Shown piece after piece: positions 26,163 through 34,431 of a DNA stretch of 40,459 nt. Position numbers and translations under genes: made by a program. Every line of letters starts with the position of its first letter. Within the stretch, counting starts at the first letter, position 1. The notes under the pieces are model-generated. The model saw only the letters and a list, made by a program, of their open reading frames with translations, did no database searches and was not told where the DNA came from. The stretch is from Caulobacteraceae bacterium (lineage in GTDB: Bacteria > Pseudomonadota > Alphaproteobacteria > Caulobacterales > Caulobacteraceae): assembly GCA_025359665.1 (NCBI GenBank), contig JANYFU010000511.1, positions 1 through 40,459 on the forward strand, in the 5' to 3' direction.

Positions 26163-27254
26163 TCAACCATCCTCGGTGTAGAATAGTAGGGTGACCGCTG
26201 ATAGGAACGCGAGTAGCGGCGGCGCCCATGCGGCCAGCATCACGGGAATAATGTCGGTTAGGCCAAGCGCCCCGCAAAACTGGTTCAGAAAAAAGAAAGC
26301 GAATCCCAGAGCGACACCCAGGCCGGCAAGGCCCGCCAGGTCTCCAAGCCTCCATAGTCTCAGGCAGAATGTCGCCGCCAACATGGTCATCGCGGCCAGC
26401 AGGAGAGGCGTAGCCGATAGCTGCTGCAGGCGTAGCTGATAGGCAGCCGGCGAATAGCCGGCCAATTCAGCCGATTTGATCGTCGCGGGAAGATCCCAGA
26501 AGGCCACGGCGCCGGGCGTCACGAATTTTTCCATCGCCGAGCGACGATCCATGGTTGACGGCAACAACAGAACCTCGGACCGGATCGATTCCGAGCCCGC
26601 GCGCGCCTCACGCGCCCTCGTCAACCGCCAATAGCCCGGCATTAGCAAGGCTTCGTCGGCGTCAATCCGGCGCGTGAATTCAAGGCCTCCCGCCTCGCCG
26701 ACGCTTTGAATGAAGATTGATACGCCTCTCAAATGAATGGCGCTGCCGACGAGGTCCTTGGATGCGGCGTGTATGACCATTTGGCTGACGCCGTCGCCCT
26801 GCCGCAGCCAGATCTCACCGGTCGAACCGGGCAAGCCATCGTTCGTCAGCGCGGCCCTGCGCTCCTCGAAGCGGGCGTTCAAAGTCGCGGAAAGGGGGTT
26901 GAGAAGGCCGATGCTCAATAGACCGATGAGGAATGCCGCGGCCGCGGGGGTCAGGATGAACTGCCAGGCCGAAACCCCCGCCGCCCGCATGGCGATCAAC
27001 TCACCCGCCCTGTTGAGCGTCACGAAGGCGCCCATGGAGCCGAACAGGAAGACAAAGGGCAGAAGCAGCAGAATGATCGCCGGCGACTTCAACAAAGTCA
27101 GTTCGAGCAACTGGGGAAAGCCGATATCATCTCGTCCCGCCAGCGAACGCGAAACTTCCACTAGGTCCACCAGGACAATGACGGAGGAAACCACCGCCAG
27201 CGCGGCCAGGACCCCCAGCAGCGTGCACGCCAGCAGATAGATGCGTAGCCTCAC
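26163..27254 (-). CDS. lptG: LPS export ABC transporter permease LptG
   Basis: One of the two permease subunits of LptB2FG, which extracts LPS from the inner membrane. The 363-residue protein has an N-terminal group of three transmembrane segments, a periplasmic beta-jellyroll region (about 130-260), and three C-terminal segments. The YjgP/YjgQ family features RAGELIAMRAAGVS and SPAIILLLLPFVFLFGSM are visible. GTG 27254 overlaps the lptF stop (GTGA), so the pair is coupled. The ATPase LptB and bridge protein LptA are not in this window. Confidence 0.93.
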   Translation of the reverse strand: MRLRIYLLACTLLGVLAALAVVSSVIVLVDLVEVSRSLAGRDDIGFPQLLELTLLKSPAIILLLLPFVFLFGSMGAFVTLNRAGELIAMRAAGVSAWQFILTPAAAAFLIGLLSIGLLNPLSATLNARFEERRAALTNDGLPGSTGEIWLRQGDGVSQMVIHAASKDLVGSAIHLRGVSIFIQSVGEAGGLEFTRRIDADEALLMPGYWRLTRAREARAGSESIRSEVLLLPSTMDRRSAMEKFVTPGAVAFWDLPATIKSAELAGYSPAAYQLRLQQLSATPLLLAAMTMLAATFCLRLWRLGDLAGLAGLGVALGFAFFFLNQFCGALGLTDIIPVMLAAWAPPLLAFLSAVTLLFYTEDG

Positions 27255-28372
27255 CCAGTCGCCTGCGTGGCTCGATGGTGACGTCCGGAACTCGCAGTGT
27301 TGGTGAACAGCAGCCGCGCCGCCACCAGGGCTATCAAGATCGGTGTTCCATACTGTAGGAGATTTGCGGTCGGCCAGCCGACACTCGCATTTTGGATCGC
27401 GAATCCCAGCACTCGGGTCACCAGCGCGACCATCGCCACCACCGCGATGCGCACCCCATAACCCAGCCGACTGAAGCCGGACCCGAGCACCGCCGATAGG
27501 GACAAAGCCATGAAGCTCAAATTGTAAAGCGGTGCCGAAAATCTCGAATGCGCCTCAGCGACATTAGGCGTCGGAGTCGCGCCGTCAACAGCCTGTTCGG
27601 TATCGGGGGAGATTAATTCATGGATATATTGATCCGACAATTTGTATCTCATGGCGGGCTTGGCGGCCACCAGCGGACTAAGGTCGAGGATATAGTTGTC
27701 AAAGGACAAAGAGTTAAGCACGCCGGTGGTGGATAACTCCTGGTTGGCTCCGTGATGAAGTATCAACAACGGTGCGACGCCGTGCCGTTGTAGCCGCCCC
27801 TCCCGCGCCAGGATGGTGGTGTCGCGCCCGTGTTCAAGCCGTCGGTTGATGAACAGGTTATGGATTGTTCCGTCCTCATCGACCGAGGTCGCATAGACGG
27901 TGACGCCGGGGGCGGGGTGAGTGAACTGGCCCGGCCGGATCAGGCTGGCGACCAAATCCGTGCGCACGCCGACAAGTGTGTCGCGAAGCGCGCGATAACA
28001 CAGTGGCTGTATCCACAGCGTGATCAACAGCGAGAAGGTCGCGATGATGGCTGAAAGCCGAATGGCCGGCGAAATCACCTGCCAGCGACTCATACCACTG
28101 GCGAAGCAGATGGTGATCTCATTGTCGCGCTGGAGGCGATTGACGGCGATCAAACCACCGACCAGCACCGCAATCGGAAGGATCAGCACGATAAGTTGGG
28201 GCATCGCCAAAAGGATGACCTTGCTGAAGGTCGAAAGACTCTGACGCTGGGTCAGGACCACGCCCAAGGCCGAAAGAGCCTCGGCCAGCATGGCCACGGC
28301 TGAGAGCGCCAAGGTCGCCAGCAAGGTAGGACCCAGTAGCTGCCGGAACAGGTAGCGATCTATCAGGCGCAT
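27251..28372 (-). CDS. lptF: LPS export ABC transporter permease LptF
   Basis: Partner of LptG in the LPS export ATPase. It has 373 residues of the YjgP/YjgQ family, opening MRLIDRYLFRQLLGPTLLAT, with the coupling-helix region RLQRDNEITICFASGMSRWQ and a periplasmic jellyroll domain between two transmembrane bundles. C-terminal features include SAPLYNLSFMALSLSAVLG. It lies 96 bases after lipB and starts the Lpt run lptF-lptG-lptD-surA-rsmA. Confidence 0.93.
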   Translation of the reverse strand: MRLIDRYLFRQLLGPTLLATLALSAVAMLAEALSALGVVLTQRQSLSTFSKVILLAMPQLIVLILPIAVLVGGLIAVNRLQRDNEITICFASGMSRWQVISPAIRLSAIIATFSLLITLWIQPLCYRALRDTLVGVRTDLVASLIRPGQFTHPAPGVTVYATSVDEDGTIHNLFINRRLEHGRDTTILAREGRLQRHGVAPLLILHHGANQELSTTGVLNSLSFDNYILDLSPLVAAKPAMRYKLSDQYIHELISPDTEQAVDGATPTPNVAEAHSRFSAPLYNLSFMALSLSAVLGSGFSRLGYGVRIAVVAMVALVTRVLGFAIQNASVGWPTANLLQYGTPILIALVAARLLFTNTASSGRHHRATQATG

Positions 28373-28468
28373 GGTCTGGAGGCCGAGCTCTCATGGCGGG
28401 AAGCGGGGCCTCGAAGCGGGCGGGCTTTTGTAGACCCGTCGGCCGCGTCGACACAACAGACCTGATAC

Positions 28469-29188
28469 TCAGGCCTGATCAGGCGGGGATTCCCGGTGGG
28501 TCTCGCCAAAGACGGATCGAAACGCGGACAGCAACGCGCCATCGACGTCTTCCATCGAACCGGTGAAACCCAGAGCAGCCAAGCTTGTGATCCCGTGCTC
28601 GGAAACACCGCAGGGGACAATCCCGCTGAAGTGTTCCAAGTCTGGAGCGAAATTCAGACTGATACCATGGAAACTTACCCAGCGGCGAAGCTTCACGCCG
28701 ATGGCAGCGATCTTCTCTTCCCGTACTGGGTGAATGTCGTCTCGTTCGACCCACACGCCGACGCGCGATTGGCGGGTCACGCCGGTGACGCCTAACTGGG
28801 CGATCGTCCCGATCAGCCAGCTCTCCAGAGCATTCACGAAAGCGCGGGTGTCCCGGCTGCGTTCCCGAAGATCGAGCATCACATAGGCCACGCGCTGTCC
28901 GGGACCGTGATAGGTGTACTGCCCCCCGCGCCCGCTGGCGAAAACTGGAAAGCGATCGGGGTGGAGCAGGTCGGCCACCTTGGCCGAAACGCCCGCGGAA
29001 TAGAGCGGCGGGTGCTCCAGGAGCCAGACCAATTCTCCAAGTCGTCCTTCCGCGATCGCTTCGGCGCGACGCTCCATGGCCTCCATAGCACGGGGATAGG
29101 GGGTCAAGCCGGGTGACCACGCCCAGCCCACGGTGCGCTGGTCGAGGCGCGGAAAAGTCGCTGGCTCGGCGGTGGAAGCTCTCGTCAT
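28469..29188 (-). CDS. lipB: Octanoyl-[ACP]:protein octanoyltransferase
   Basis: Transfers octanoate from ACP to lipoyl domains, the first step of lipoate synthesis. About 239 residues are seen with the family motif [16 protein letters not shown], the catalytic Lys in [14 protein letters not shown], and the catalytic Cys in [11 protein letters not shown]. The start is uncertain: ATG 29188 (GAGG directly upstream but only one base away) is preferred over ATG 29218, which has no visible ribosome-binding site. It points away from the tRNA gene. It draws its substrate from the fatty-acid pathway encoded earlier in the window. Confidence 0.92.
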   Translation of the reverse strand: MTRASTAEPATFPRLDQRTVGWAWSPGLTPYPRAMEAMERRAEAIAEGRLGELVWLLEHPPLYSAGVSAKVADLLHPDRFPVFASGRGGQYTYHGPGQRVAYVMLDLRERSRDTRAFVNALESWLIGTIAQLGVTGVTRQSRVGVWVERDDIHPVREEKIAAIGVKLRRWVSFHGISLNFAPDLEHFSGIVPCGVSEHGITSLAALGFTGSMEDVDGALLSAFRSVFGETHRESPPDQA

Positions 29189-29278
29189 ACCTCGCCAATG
29201 TGGGACTCCGGGGTACATAACGCAAAGCGCGACTTCACAAACCGCGGCCCTTTTGCTACGCCCCCCGGCTCACCACGG

Positions 29279-29363
29279 GCGGTCGTGGCGGAATTGGTAG
29301 ACGCGCAGCGTTGAGGTCGCTGTGGGGCAACCCGTGGAAGTTCGAGTCTTCTCGACCGCACCA
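29279..29363 (+). tRNA. tRNA-Leu (anticodon GAG)
   Basis: A complete 85-base tRNA with encoded CCA (29361-29363). The acceptor stem GCGGTCG (29279-29285) pairs perfectly with CGACCGC (29353-29359), with discriminator A. The anticodon stem CAGCG/CGCTG encloses loop TTGAGGT with anticodon GAG at 29313-29315. The long variable arm (GGGGCAACCC region) is the class II mark of leucine tRNAs, and the T loop TTCGAGT is standard. It reads CUC codons. It stands between divergent lipB and the acyl-CoA dehydrogenase; no integrase or duplicated 3' end is seen near it. Confidence 0.95.
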
Positions 29364-29450
29364 GTGAGCCGATCTGGAATGTCTCCTGGTCCCGGACCCA
29401 TCCGCCTTCATCACGTGGCGGGTCCGGGTGGGGCGTGATAGTCCTGTCCC

Positions 29451-30617
29451 ATGATCACCAACCATGGACAGATGATGGATTTTGGCCTCGGTGAGACCGC
29501 CGACGCCATTCGCGACACCACCGCCCGGTTCGCCGCCGACCACATAGCCCCGGTCGCCGCCGATGTGGACGCCACCAACAGTTTCCCGCGCCATCTTTGG
29601 CCGCGGATGGGCGAACTGGGTTTGCATGGCATCACCGTCGAAGAGGAATTCGGCGGTCTGGGGTTGGGCTATCTGGAGCATGTAGTGGCGATGGAGGAGG
29701 TGTCTCGCGCCTCGGCTTCCGTCGGCCTTAGCTATGGCGCGCATTCGAATCTGTGCGTCAACCAGATCCGCCGCTGGGGAACCGACGCTCAAAAGAACCG
29801 CTATCTGCCGGGCCTGATCAGCGGCGAAAGTGTCGGCGCCCTGGCGATGAGCGAAGCCAATGCCGGTTCAGACGTCGTGTCGATGGGCCTCAAGGCGCGG
29901 CGACAGGGGGATCGCTACATCCTCAACGGCGCCAAATTCTGGATCACCAACGGGCCGCACGCCGATGTGCTGGTGGTCTACGCCAAGACATCTCCGGAGG
30001 CGGCCAGCCGAGGCGTTTCGGCTTTCCTTATCGAGAAGGGTTTCTCCGGGTTTTCCTGCTCCCGAAAACTGGACAAGCTCGGCATGCGCGGATCCGACAC
30101 GGGCGAACTGGTGTTCGAGGAATGTGAAGTTCCCGAGGAAAACGTCATGGGTCCGGAAAACGGCGGAACCGGCGTGCTGATGAGTGGCCTGGACTATGAA
30201 CGCACGGTGCTGGCCGCCGGGCCGCTGGGAATCATGCAGGCCTGTCTGGACGTCGTGCTGCCCTACGTCCGTGAGCGAAAACAGTTCGGAAAGCCGATCG
30301 GCGCCTTCCAGCTCATGCAAGGCAAGATCGCCGACATGTATGTCGCGCTGAATTCAGCTCGGGCCTATGTCTACGCGGTGGCCAGGGCATGCGACGCCGG
30401 TCACACCACGCGCTTCGACGCCGCCGGCGCGATCCTGCTGGCCAGCGAGAATGCGGTGCGCGTCTCGCTCGAGGCCATTCAGGCGCTAGGCGGTGCGGGG
30501 TATTTGAAGGATTTCCCGGTCGAACGCTATCTGCGCGACGCCAAGCTCTATGACATCGGCGCGGGAACCAACGAAATCAGGCGGTTTCTGATCGGTCGGG
30601 AACTGATTGGAGCCTGA
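29451..30617 (+). CDS. Isovaleryl-CoA dehydrogenase
   Basis: FAD flavoprotein that oxidises isovaleryl-CoA to 3-methylcrotonyl-CoA in leucine breakdown. The 388-residue acyl-CoA dehydrogenase has [12 protein letters not shown], the FAD-binding [30 protein letters not shown], and the C-terminal [11 protein letters not shown]. The base Glu250 lies in [12 protein letters not shown], the position used by isovaleryl-CoA dehydrogenases, while the site used by medium- and short-chain enzymes (Glu in YEGT) is Ala here (GAGT). This is why I prefer this specificity. The methylcrotonyl-CoA carboxylase genes usually nearby are not in the window. ATG 29451 lacks a strong ribosome-binding site; ATG 29472 is an alternative. 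Confidence 0.88.
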   Translation: MITNHGQMMDFGLGETADAIRDTTARFAADHIAPVAADVDATNSFPRHLWPRMGELGLHGITVEEEFGGLGLGYLEHVVAMEEVSRASASVGLSYGAHSNLCVNQIRRWGTDAQKNRYLPGLISGESVGALAMSEANAGSDVVSMGLKARRQGDRYILNGAKFWITNGPHADVLVVYAKTSPEAASRGVSAFLIEKGFSGFSCSRKLDKLGMRGSDTGELVFEECEVPEENVMGPENGGTGVLMSGLDYERTVLAAGPLGIMQACLDVVLPYVRERKQFGKPIGAFQLMQGKIADMYVALNSARAYVYAVARACDAGHTTRFDAAGAILLASENAVRVSLEAIQALGGAGYLKDFPVERYLRDAKLYDIGAGTNEIRRFLIGRELIGA

Positions 30618-30653
30618 CAATCCAGCTGGGTAAGAATCAGGTCCGATAATAGC

Positions 30654-30685
30654 GAAGGGCCGCTCCATCTCTGGAGCGACCCTTC
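30654..30685. terminator. Strong terminator-like hairpin
   Basis: GAAGGG (30654-30659) and CGCTCCA (30661-30667) pair with TGGAGCG (30672-30678) and CCCTTC (30680-30685), with one mismatch and loop TCTC. It lies 36 bases after the acyl-CoA dehydrogenase stop on the plus strand. On the minus strand it closes the small structured element at 30686-30841. No T run follows on either strand; it may serve both directions. Confidence 0.55.
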
Positions 30686-30759
30686 CATCGTCGTGACCGC
30701 GGCGCTCTCGGGGATGAACCGATAGGCCGTGACCGTGCCCTATAAGCGTCGAGACGCTG

Positions 30760-30825
30760 TCAGGCGTGAGCCTCCATCTTCAGGCTCCAGGTCACTTGCG
30801 ACCGCGGTTGGAGACAATGAGACAC
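30760..30825 (-). CDS. 21-residue small ORF with an exceptionally strong ribosome-binding site
   Basis: GTG 30825 to TGA 30760-30762 encodes VSHCLQPRSQVTWSLKMEAH followed by A. Upstream, 30827-30841 read on the minus strand is GAAAGGAGGTGGTCC. It differs at one base from the exact complement of the usual 16S rRNA 3' tail (GGATCACCTCCTTTC). The AGGAGG core sits seven bases from GTG, an ideal spacing. The same bases are also part of stem-loops, so the ORF may be a regulatory or leader peptide and not a functional protein. The longer open frames covering it (up to 31204) have no such signal and are not favoured. The function is unknown. Confidence 0.4.
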   Translation of the reverse strand: MSHCLQPRSQVTWSLKMEAHA

Positions 30826-30841
30826 TGGACCACCTCCTTTC

Positions 30842-31130
30842 AGCTGTTGAGACAGGACCCCGACTATGGCGCGATCCGCCGAGGTTGGCAATCGCATGCC
30901 GATCAACGACACATTGGGAAGGTTCGGGGTTGACACCCCATGGCAAGCGGACCATTTCGGCGGCGCTCTCGCCCCGCGTTCGCGTGGGCGGTGGCCCCCT
31001 TTCGGAAACCCAAAACCCAATGCCAAGCGACAGTCCTGGTCCAAATAGCGGGCCGCCTAGATCGTTTCGCGGAGCCTGAGCGTTTTCGGGCCTCTCGTGA
31101 CGGCCGACGCGGCGATCACGAGGCGAGCCC
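30842..31130. other. Gene-free upstream region of the ABC transporter
   Basis: No convincing gene is seen. A short inverted repeat GGGGT-TGAC-ACCCC at 30926-30939 contains TTGACA, a -35-like hexamer on the plus strand, but no convincing -10 follows at the right distance. This stretch probably holds the promoter of the ABC transporter operon and perhaps that of the minus-strand small RNA. Confidence 0.3.
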
Positions 31131-32879
31131 ATGGTCTTCCTCTCTTCCGATCGGTTGAACGCCGGCCTGTTGGCGCGTTTCGCGCGCCGGGAGTTCGCGC
31201 CCAATCGCTATGATGTGATTGCCCTGGTGCTGGTCGGGGCGGCAGCCGTGCTGGTGGTGCATGGCGCCACCCAGATGAACCTGCCCGTCGCGACCCTGCG
31301 CACCACGCCGGTGGTTCTCGATCCGGCGCGCCTGCCCGAATACGCCCTTCGCTCGACACTGCGGATGTTCGCGGCGATCATTTTATCGCTAATATTCACC
31401 TTTTCGGTCGCGACGCTGGCCGCGAAGAGCCGTAGGGCCGGGCTGGTGATCGTGCCGATGCTCGATATCCTGCAGTCGATCCCGATCCTGACGTTTTTGG
31501 CGTTCACCACGGCCTTCTTCATCGGACTGTTCCCACACAGCGAACTGGGCGCCGAATGCGCGGCCATATTCGGAATCTTCACATCCCAGGCCTGGAACAT
31601 GGCTTTCAGTTTCTATCAGTCGCTGCGCACCTTGCCGCCCGATCTGGAGGAGGTCAGCACCCAGTTCCGGTTGTCCTCCTGGCAGCGGTTCATGAAGCTC
31701 GAACTGCCCTTCGCCACTCCGGCTCTGGTCTGGAACACCATGATGTCGATGTCGGGTAGCTGGTTTTTCGTGGTCGCGGCCGAGGCGCTCACGGTTGGCC
31801 ATCAGACGGTCGCCTTGCCGGGGATCGGTTCTTGGCTGGCTCTCGCCATCGACCGTGGCGATGTACGGGCCGTGGTCTGGGCGGTCGTGGCCATGGGCGC
31901 TGTCATCCTCATCTATGACCAGCTGCTGTTCAGGCCGATCGTGGCCTGGGCCGACAAGTTTCGCTTCGAGATGACCGCGTCCGAGGATGAGCCACGGTCG
32001 TGGTTTCTGGAACTGCTCCAGCGAACCCGTCTGTTCCCCCGGATCGGCAGGCCGTTTCGAGCGATTGTCTCGGCCATTCCTAGGCTTCCGCGCCTTGGGT
32101 CCTCCCGGTCGGTAGCGGCTAATCCGGCGTTGGAGCTTTGGTTTGATCGCCTCTGGCTCGGCGTGGTGTTTGCCGTCGCCATCTGGGCCATCTGGGCCAT
32201 CACGGTCTATGTTCATCGAACACTGACGCTGGCCGACGCCTTCTCGGCCTTCGGCTATGGGCTGTTGACCTTCGCCCGGGTCCTGATCCTGATTGTGATC
32301 GCCAGCTTGGTTTGGGTGCCGATCGGGGTGTGGATCGGATTGCGTCCGGCTTGGTCTCAACGCATTCAGCCGGTGGCGCAGTTCCTGGCCGCCTTCCCAG
32401 TCAACATCCTGTTCCCGTTCGTGGTCATGGGGATCGTCGCCTTTCGGCTCAATCCCGACATCTGGCTGTCGCCTCTGATCATCCTGGGCACCCAATGGTA
32501 CATCCTGTTCAATGTCGTGGCGGGCGCGAGCGTTCTGCCCAACGACCTCAGGGAGGCCGCCGGAATTTTCCGCCTGCGGACCTGGCAGAAATGGCGGGAC
32601 CTGATCATACCCGGCATTTTTCCCTACTATGTCACCGGCGCTCTCACGGCCTCTGGTGGGTCATGGAACGCGAGCATCGTTGCTGAGTTCGTGACCTGGA
32701 AACACACGCAGCTCCAGGCTGCGGGTCTTGGCTCGTTCATCGCAAGCGCCATGGCGGCCGGAGATTTTCCGCGCATCGCTCTGGGCTCGACGGTGATCTG
32801 CGCCTTCGTCCTGTTGATGAACCATTCGCTGTGGCGACCCATGTACCGCTACGCCGCCAAGAACCTGCGCTTGAACTGA
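31131..32879 (+). CDS. Fused double-domain ABC transporter permease (nitrate/sulfonate-type)
   Basis: A 582-residue inner-membrane protein with two consecutive binding-protein-dependent permease domains. The first is at about residues 65-270, with the EAA-like loop LPPDLEEVSTQFRLSSWQRFMKLE split over helices. The second is at about 380-575, with LPNDLREAAGIFRLRTWQKW. They are joined by a hydrophilic linker near 285-330. In most transporters of the nitrate/sulfonate/taurine class a single-domain permease dimerises; here one chain supplies both halves. The ATPase gene follows 19 bases later. No periplasmic binding protein is encoded in the window, so the substrate is unknown. GAGG eight bases before ATG 31131 supports the start. 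Confidence 0.88.
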   Translation: MVFLSSDRLNAGLLARFARREFAPNRYDVIALVLVGAAAVLVVHGATQMNLPVATLRTTPVVLDPARLPEYALRSTLRMFAAIILSLIFTFSVATLAAKSRRAGLVIVPMLDILQSIPILTFLAFTTAFFIGLFPHSELGAECAAIFGIFTSQAWNMAFSFYQSLRTLPPDLEEVSTQFRLSSWQRFMKLELPFATPALVWNTMMSMSGSWFFVVAAEALTVGHQTVALPGIGSWLALAIDRGDVRAVVWAVVAMGAVILIYDQLLFRPIVAWADKFRFEMTASEDEPRSWFLELLQRTRLFPRIGRPFRAIVSAIPRLPRLGSSRSVAANPALELWFDRLWLGVVFAVAIWAIWAITVYVHRTLTLADAFSAFGYGLLTFARVLILIVIASLVWVPIGVWIGLRPAWSQRIQPVAQFLAAFPVNILFPFVVMGIVAFRLNPDIWLSPLIILGTQWYILFNVVAGASVLPNDLREAAGIFRLRTWQKWRDLIIPGIFPYYVTGALTASGGSWNASIVAEFVTWKHTQLQAAGLGSFIASAMAAGDFPRIALGSTVICAFVLLMNHSLWRPMYRYAAKNLRLN

Positions 32880-32898
32880 AACACCTAGGAGGCCGGGC

Positions 32899-34224
32899 AT
32901 GACCATTGCGCTGGAACGCTCAGTTGAAACCGATGCGCCACTGGTCGAGGTGCGAGCCCTTAAGCACGTCTACGGCAAGGGCAACGGCGCGGGATTGACG
33001 GTTCTGGACGATGTCAATCTGACCCTGCGACCTAATGAAATCGTTGGTCTCCTCGGTCGATCGGGCTCGGGGAAGTCCACGCTACTACGGTCCATAGCGG
33101 GCTTGATCACCCCCACCTCGGGCACGATCACGATCAAAGACATGCCGGGTGACGACACGGCCCACGGCGTTTCCATGGTCTTTCAGAGTTTTGCGCTGTT
33201 CCCGTGGCTGACAGTCCAGAAAAACGTGGAACTGGGTCTCGAGGCCCAGGGCGTTCCCGCCGAAATTCGGCGGAAGCGGACGTTGGCGGCCATCGACCTT
33301 ATCGGCCTGGACGGTTTCGAGAACGCCTATCCCAAGGAATTGTCCGGCGGCATGCGCCAACGGGTAGGTCTCGCCCGCGCCCTGGTGGTGCAACCCTCCA
33401 TCCTGCTGATGGACGAGCCCTTCTCGGCGCTCGACGTGCTCACGGCGGAGACCCTTCGTACCGATCTGCTCGACCTGTGGTCCGAGGGGCGGATGCCGAT
33501 CCGCTCGATCCTGATCGTGACCCATAACATCGAGGAGGCGGTTTTGATGTGCGATCGGATTCTGGTGTTTTCATCAAACCCAGGACGGGTGATCGCCGAG
33601 ATCAAGGTCGATCTGCCGCAACCGCGCAATCGCCTCGAACCGGCGTTCCGGGCCCTTGTGGACGATATCTACGCGAGAATGACCGCGCGCCCGACCGTCC
33701 CCGCTGCGCGAGACGGAAATTTTCCGGGTACCGGACTTGGTTTGGCTCTCACGCATGTATCCACAAACACTCTGGCGGGCATGATCGAGGCGATCGCCGC
33801 GGCCCCCAATGACGGTGTGGCTGATCTGGCGACCCTGGCGCGCGAACTTCAAATGGAGGCTGATGAGCTGCTGCCGATCGCCGAGACGCTACAGCTGATG
33901 CGTTTCGCCGAGATTGAGGGGCGAACCATTCGGCTCAACCCGGCCGCGCGCCGCTACGATGCGGCGGACGTGGACGAGCGTAAGCAGCTCTTCGCCCAGC
34001 ATCTCCTGGCCTATGTGCCCTTGGCGGCCCACATCCGCCGGGTGCTTGATGACCGCGCCTCCCATCAGGCCCCGGCGACCCGGTTTCGCGACGAGCTTGA
34101 GGACTTTATGTCCGAGCCCTACGCAGAGGAGACCATGGACGCGATCGTGTCATGGGGGCGGTACGCTGAAATCTTCGCCTACCATGAAGATGACGACCGT
34201 TTCAGTCTCGACGATCCGGCCTGA
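32899..34224 (+). CDS. ABC transporter ATPase with C-terminal AAA-associated domain
   Basis: Energises the preceding fused permease. The 441-residue protein has an N-terminal nucleotide-binding domain of the nitrate/sulfonate class with Walker A GRSGSGKST, Q-loop VFQSFALFPW, signature LSGGMRQRVGLARAL, Walker B ILLMDEPFSALD and switch His (VTHNIEEAV). From about residue 285 a second region (AAA-associated domain, PF09821 type) follows. It is winged-helix-like and rich in Ala, Glu and Leu, and may sense a ligand or regulate transport. An AGGAGG seven bases before ATG 32899 gives strong initiation. This domain pairing with a fused permease is a recurrent, poorly characterised proteobacterial transporter type. 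Confidence 0.9.
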   Translation: MTIALERSVETDAPLVEVRALKHVYGKGNGAGLTVLDDVNLTLRPNEIVGLLGRSGSGKSTLLRSIAGLITPTSGTITIKDMPGDDTAHGVSMVFQSFALFPWLTVQKNVELGLEAQGVPAEIRRKRTLAAIDLIGLDGFENAYPKELSGGMRQRVGLARALVVQPSILLMDEPFSALDVLTAETLRTDLLDLWSEGRMPIRSILIVTHNIEEAVLMCDRILVFSSNPGRVIAEIKVDLPQPRNRLEPAFRALVDDIYARMTARPTVPAARDGNFPGTGLGLALTHVSTNTLAGMIEAIAAAPNDGVADLATLARELQMEADELLPIAETLQLMRFAEIEGRTIRLNPAARRYDAADVDERKQLFAQHLLAYVPLAAHIRRVLDDRASHQAPATRFRDELEDFMSEPYAEETMDAIVSWGRYAEIFAYHEDDDRFSLDDPA

Positions 34225-34345
34225 TGGAACTTCGAGGTAGGGCCGTTGGCGAGTCGGTTTCAGCGTCCATGCAACCAAATCCGCCCATATATTGATCGTT
34301 CATACGGGTATGACGCCTAAAATTGTTTCATTGACCGGCGTGACG

Positions 34346-34354
34346 CCCCCCCCC
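34346..34354 (+). repeat. C9 homopolymer upstream of the porin gene
   Basis: Nine consecutive C residues, 77 bases before the porin ATG and directly after the short palindrome GGCGTGACGCC (34338-34348). Such a tract could vary in length by slippage and alter promoter spacing; no -35/-10 pair could be placed with confidence around it. Confidence 0.6.
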
Positions 34355-34431
34355 GCGTCGTTTGGGCGTTCCGACAGAGCGCCAAAGGCTCGATAGCCCA
34401 CGCCAACACCAAAAACAGGGGATCGAGTTCC

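Larger units (their letters stand above)
30654..30841 (-). ncRNA. Candidate structured small RNA with an embedded 21-codon ORF
   Basis: Read on the minus strand, this segment has a Shine-Dalgarno stretch, a short ORF, and a chain of stem-loops. The stems are GGTC/GACC around GCAAGT and GAGCCT/AGGCTC around GAAGATGG, both inside the ORF, then AGCGTC/GACGCT just after it, and finally the terminator-like hairpin. CGGTCACG occurs twice downstream of the ORF and could compete for pairing with AGTGACC inside it, as in an attenuator. No gene lies downstream on the same strand (the next gene is the opposing dehydrogenase), so a free-standing transcript is more likely than a leader. I do not recognise an RNA family. 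No promoter was identified. Confidence 0.35.

Noticed and set aside
28479-29225. A 248-codon frame on the same strand as lipB in another frame
   Set aside because: Arg-rich with no motifs; the lipB frame holds the catalytic Lys and Cys signatures.
29279-29450. tRNA-Leu as an integration site for a mobile element
   Set aside because: No integrase, no duplicated tRNA 3' end and no foreign-looking genes are found on either side.
30827-30841. Plus-strand resemblance to the end of 16S rRNA (GGACCACCTCCTTTC)
   Set aside because: The flanking sequence does not match 16S rRNA; the likeness is explained by a long Shine-Dalgarno sequence on the minus strand.
30740-31204. A 154-codon minus-strand frame covering the small-ORF region
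   Set aside because: No recognisable domain, overlaps the start of the permease gene, and the only strong ribosome-binding site belongs to the 21-codon ORF in a different frame.
31389-32495. A 368-codon minus-strand frame opposite the ABC permease
   Set aside because: It is rich in Gln, Arg, Asp and Gly with no motif, and the plus strand encodes a well-defined permease, so it is a composition artefact.
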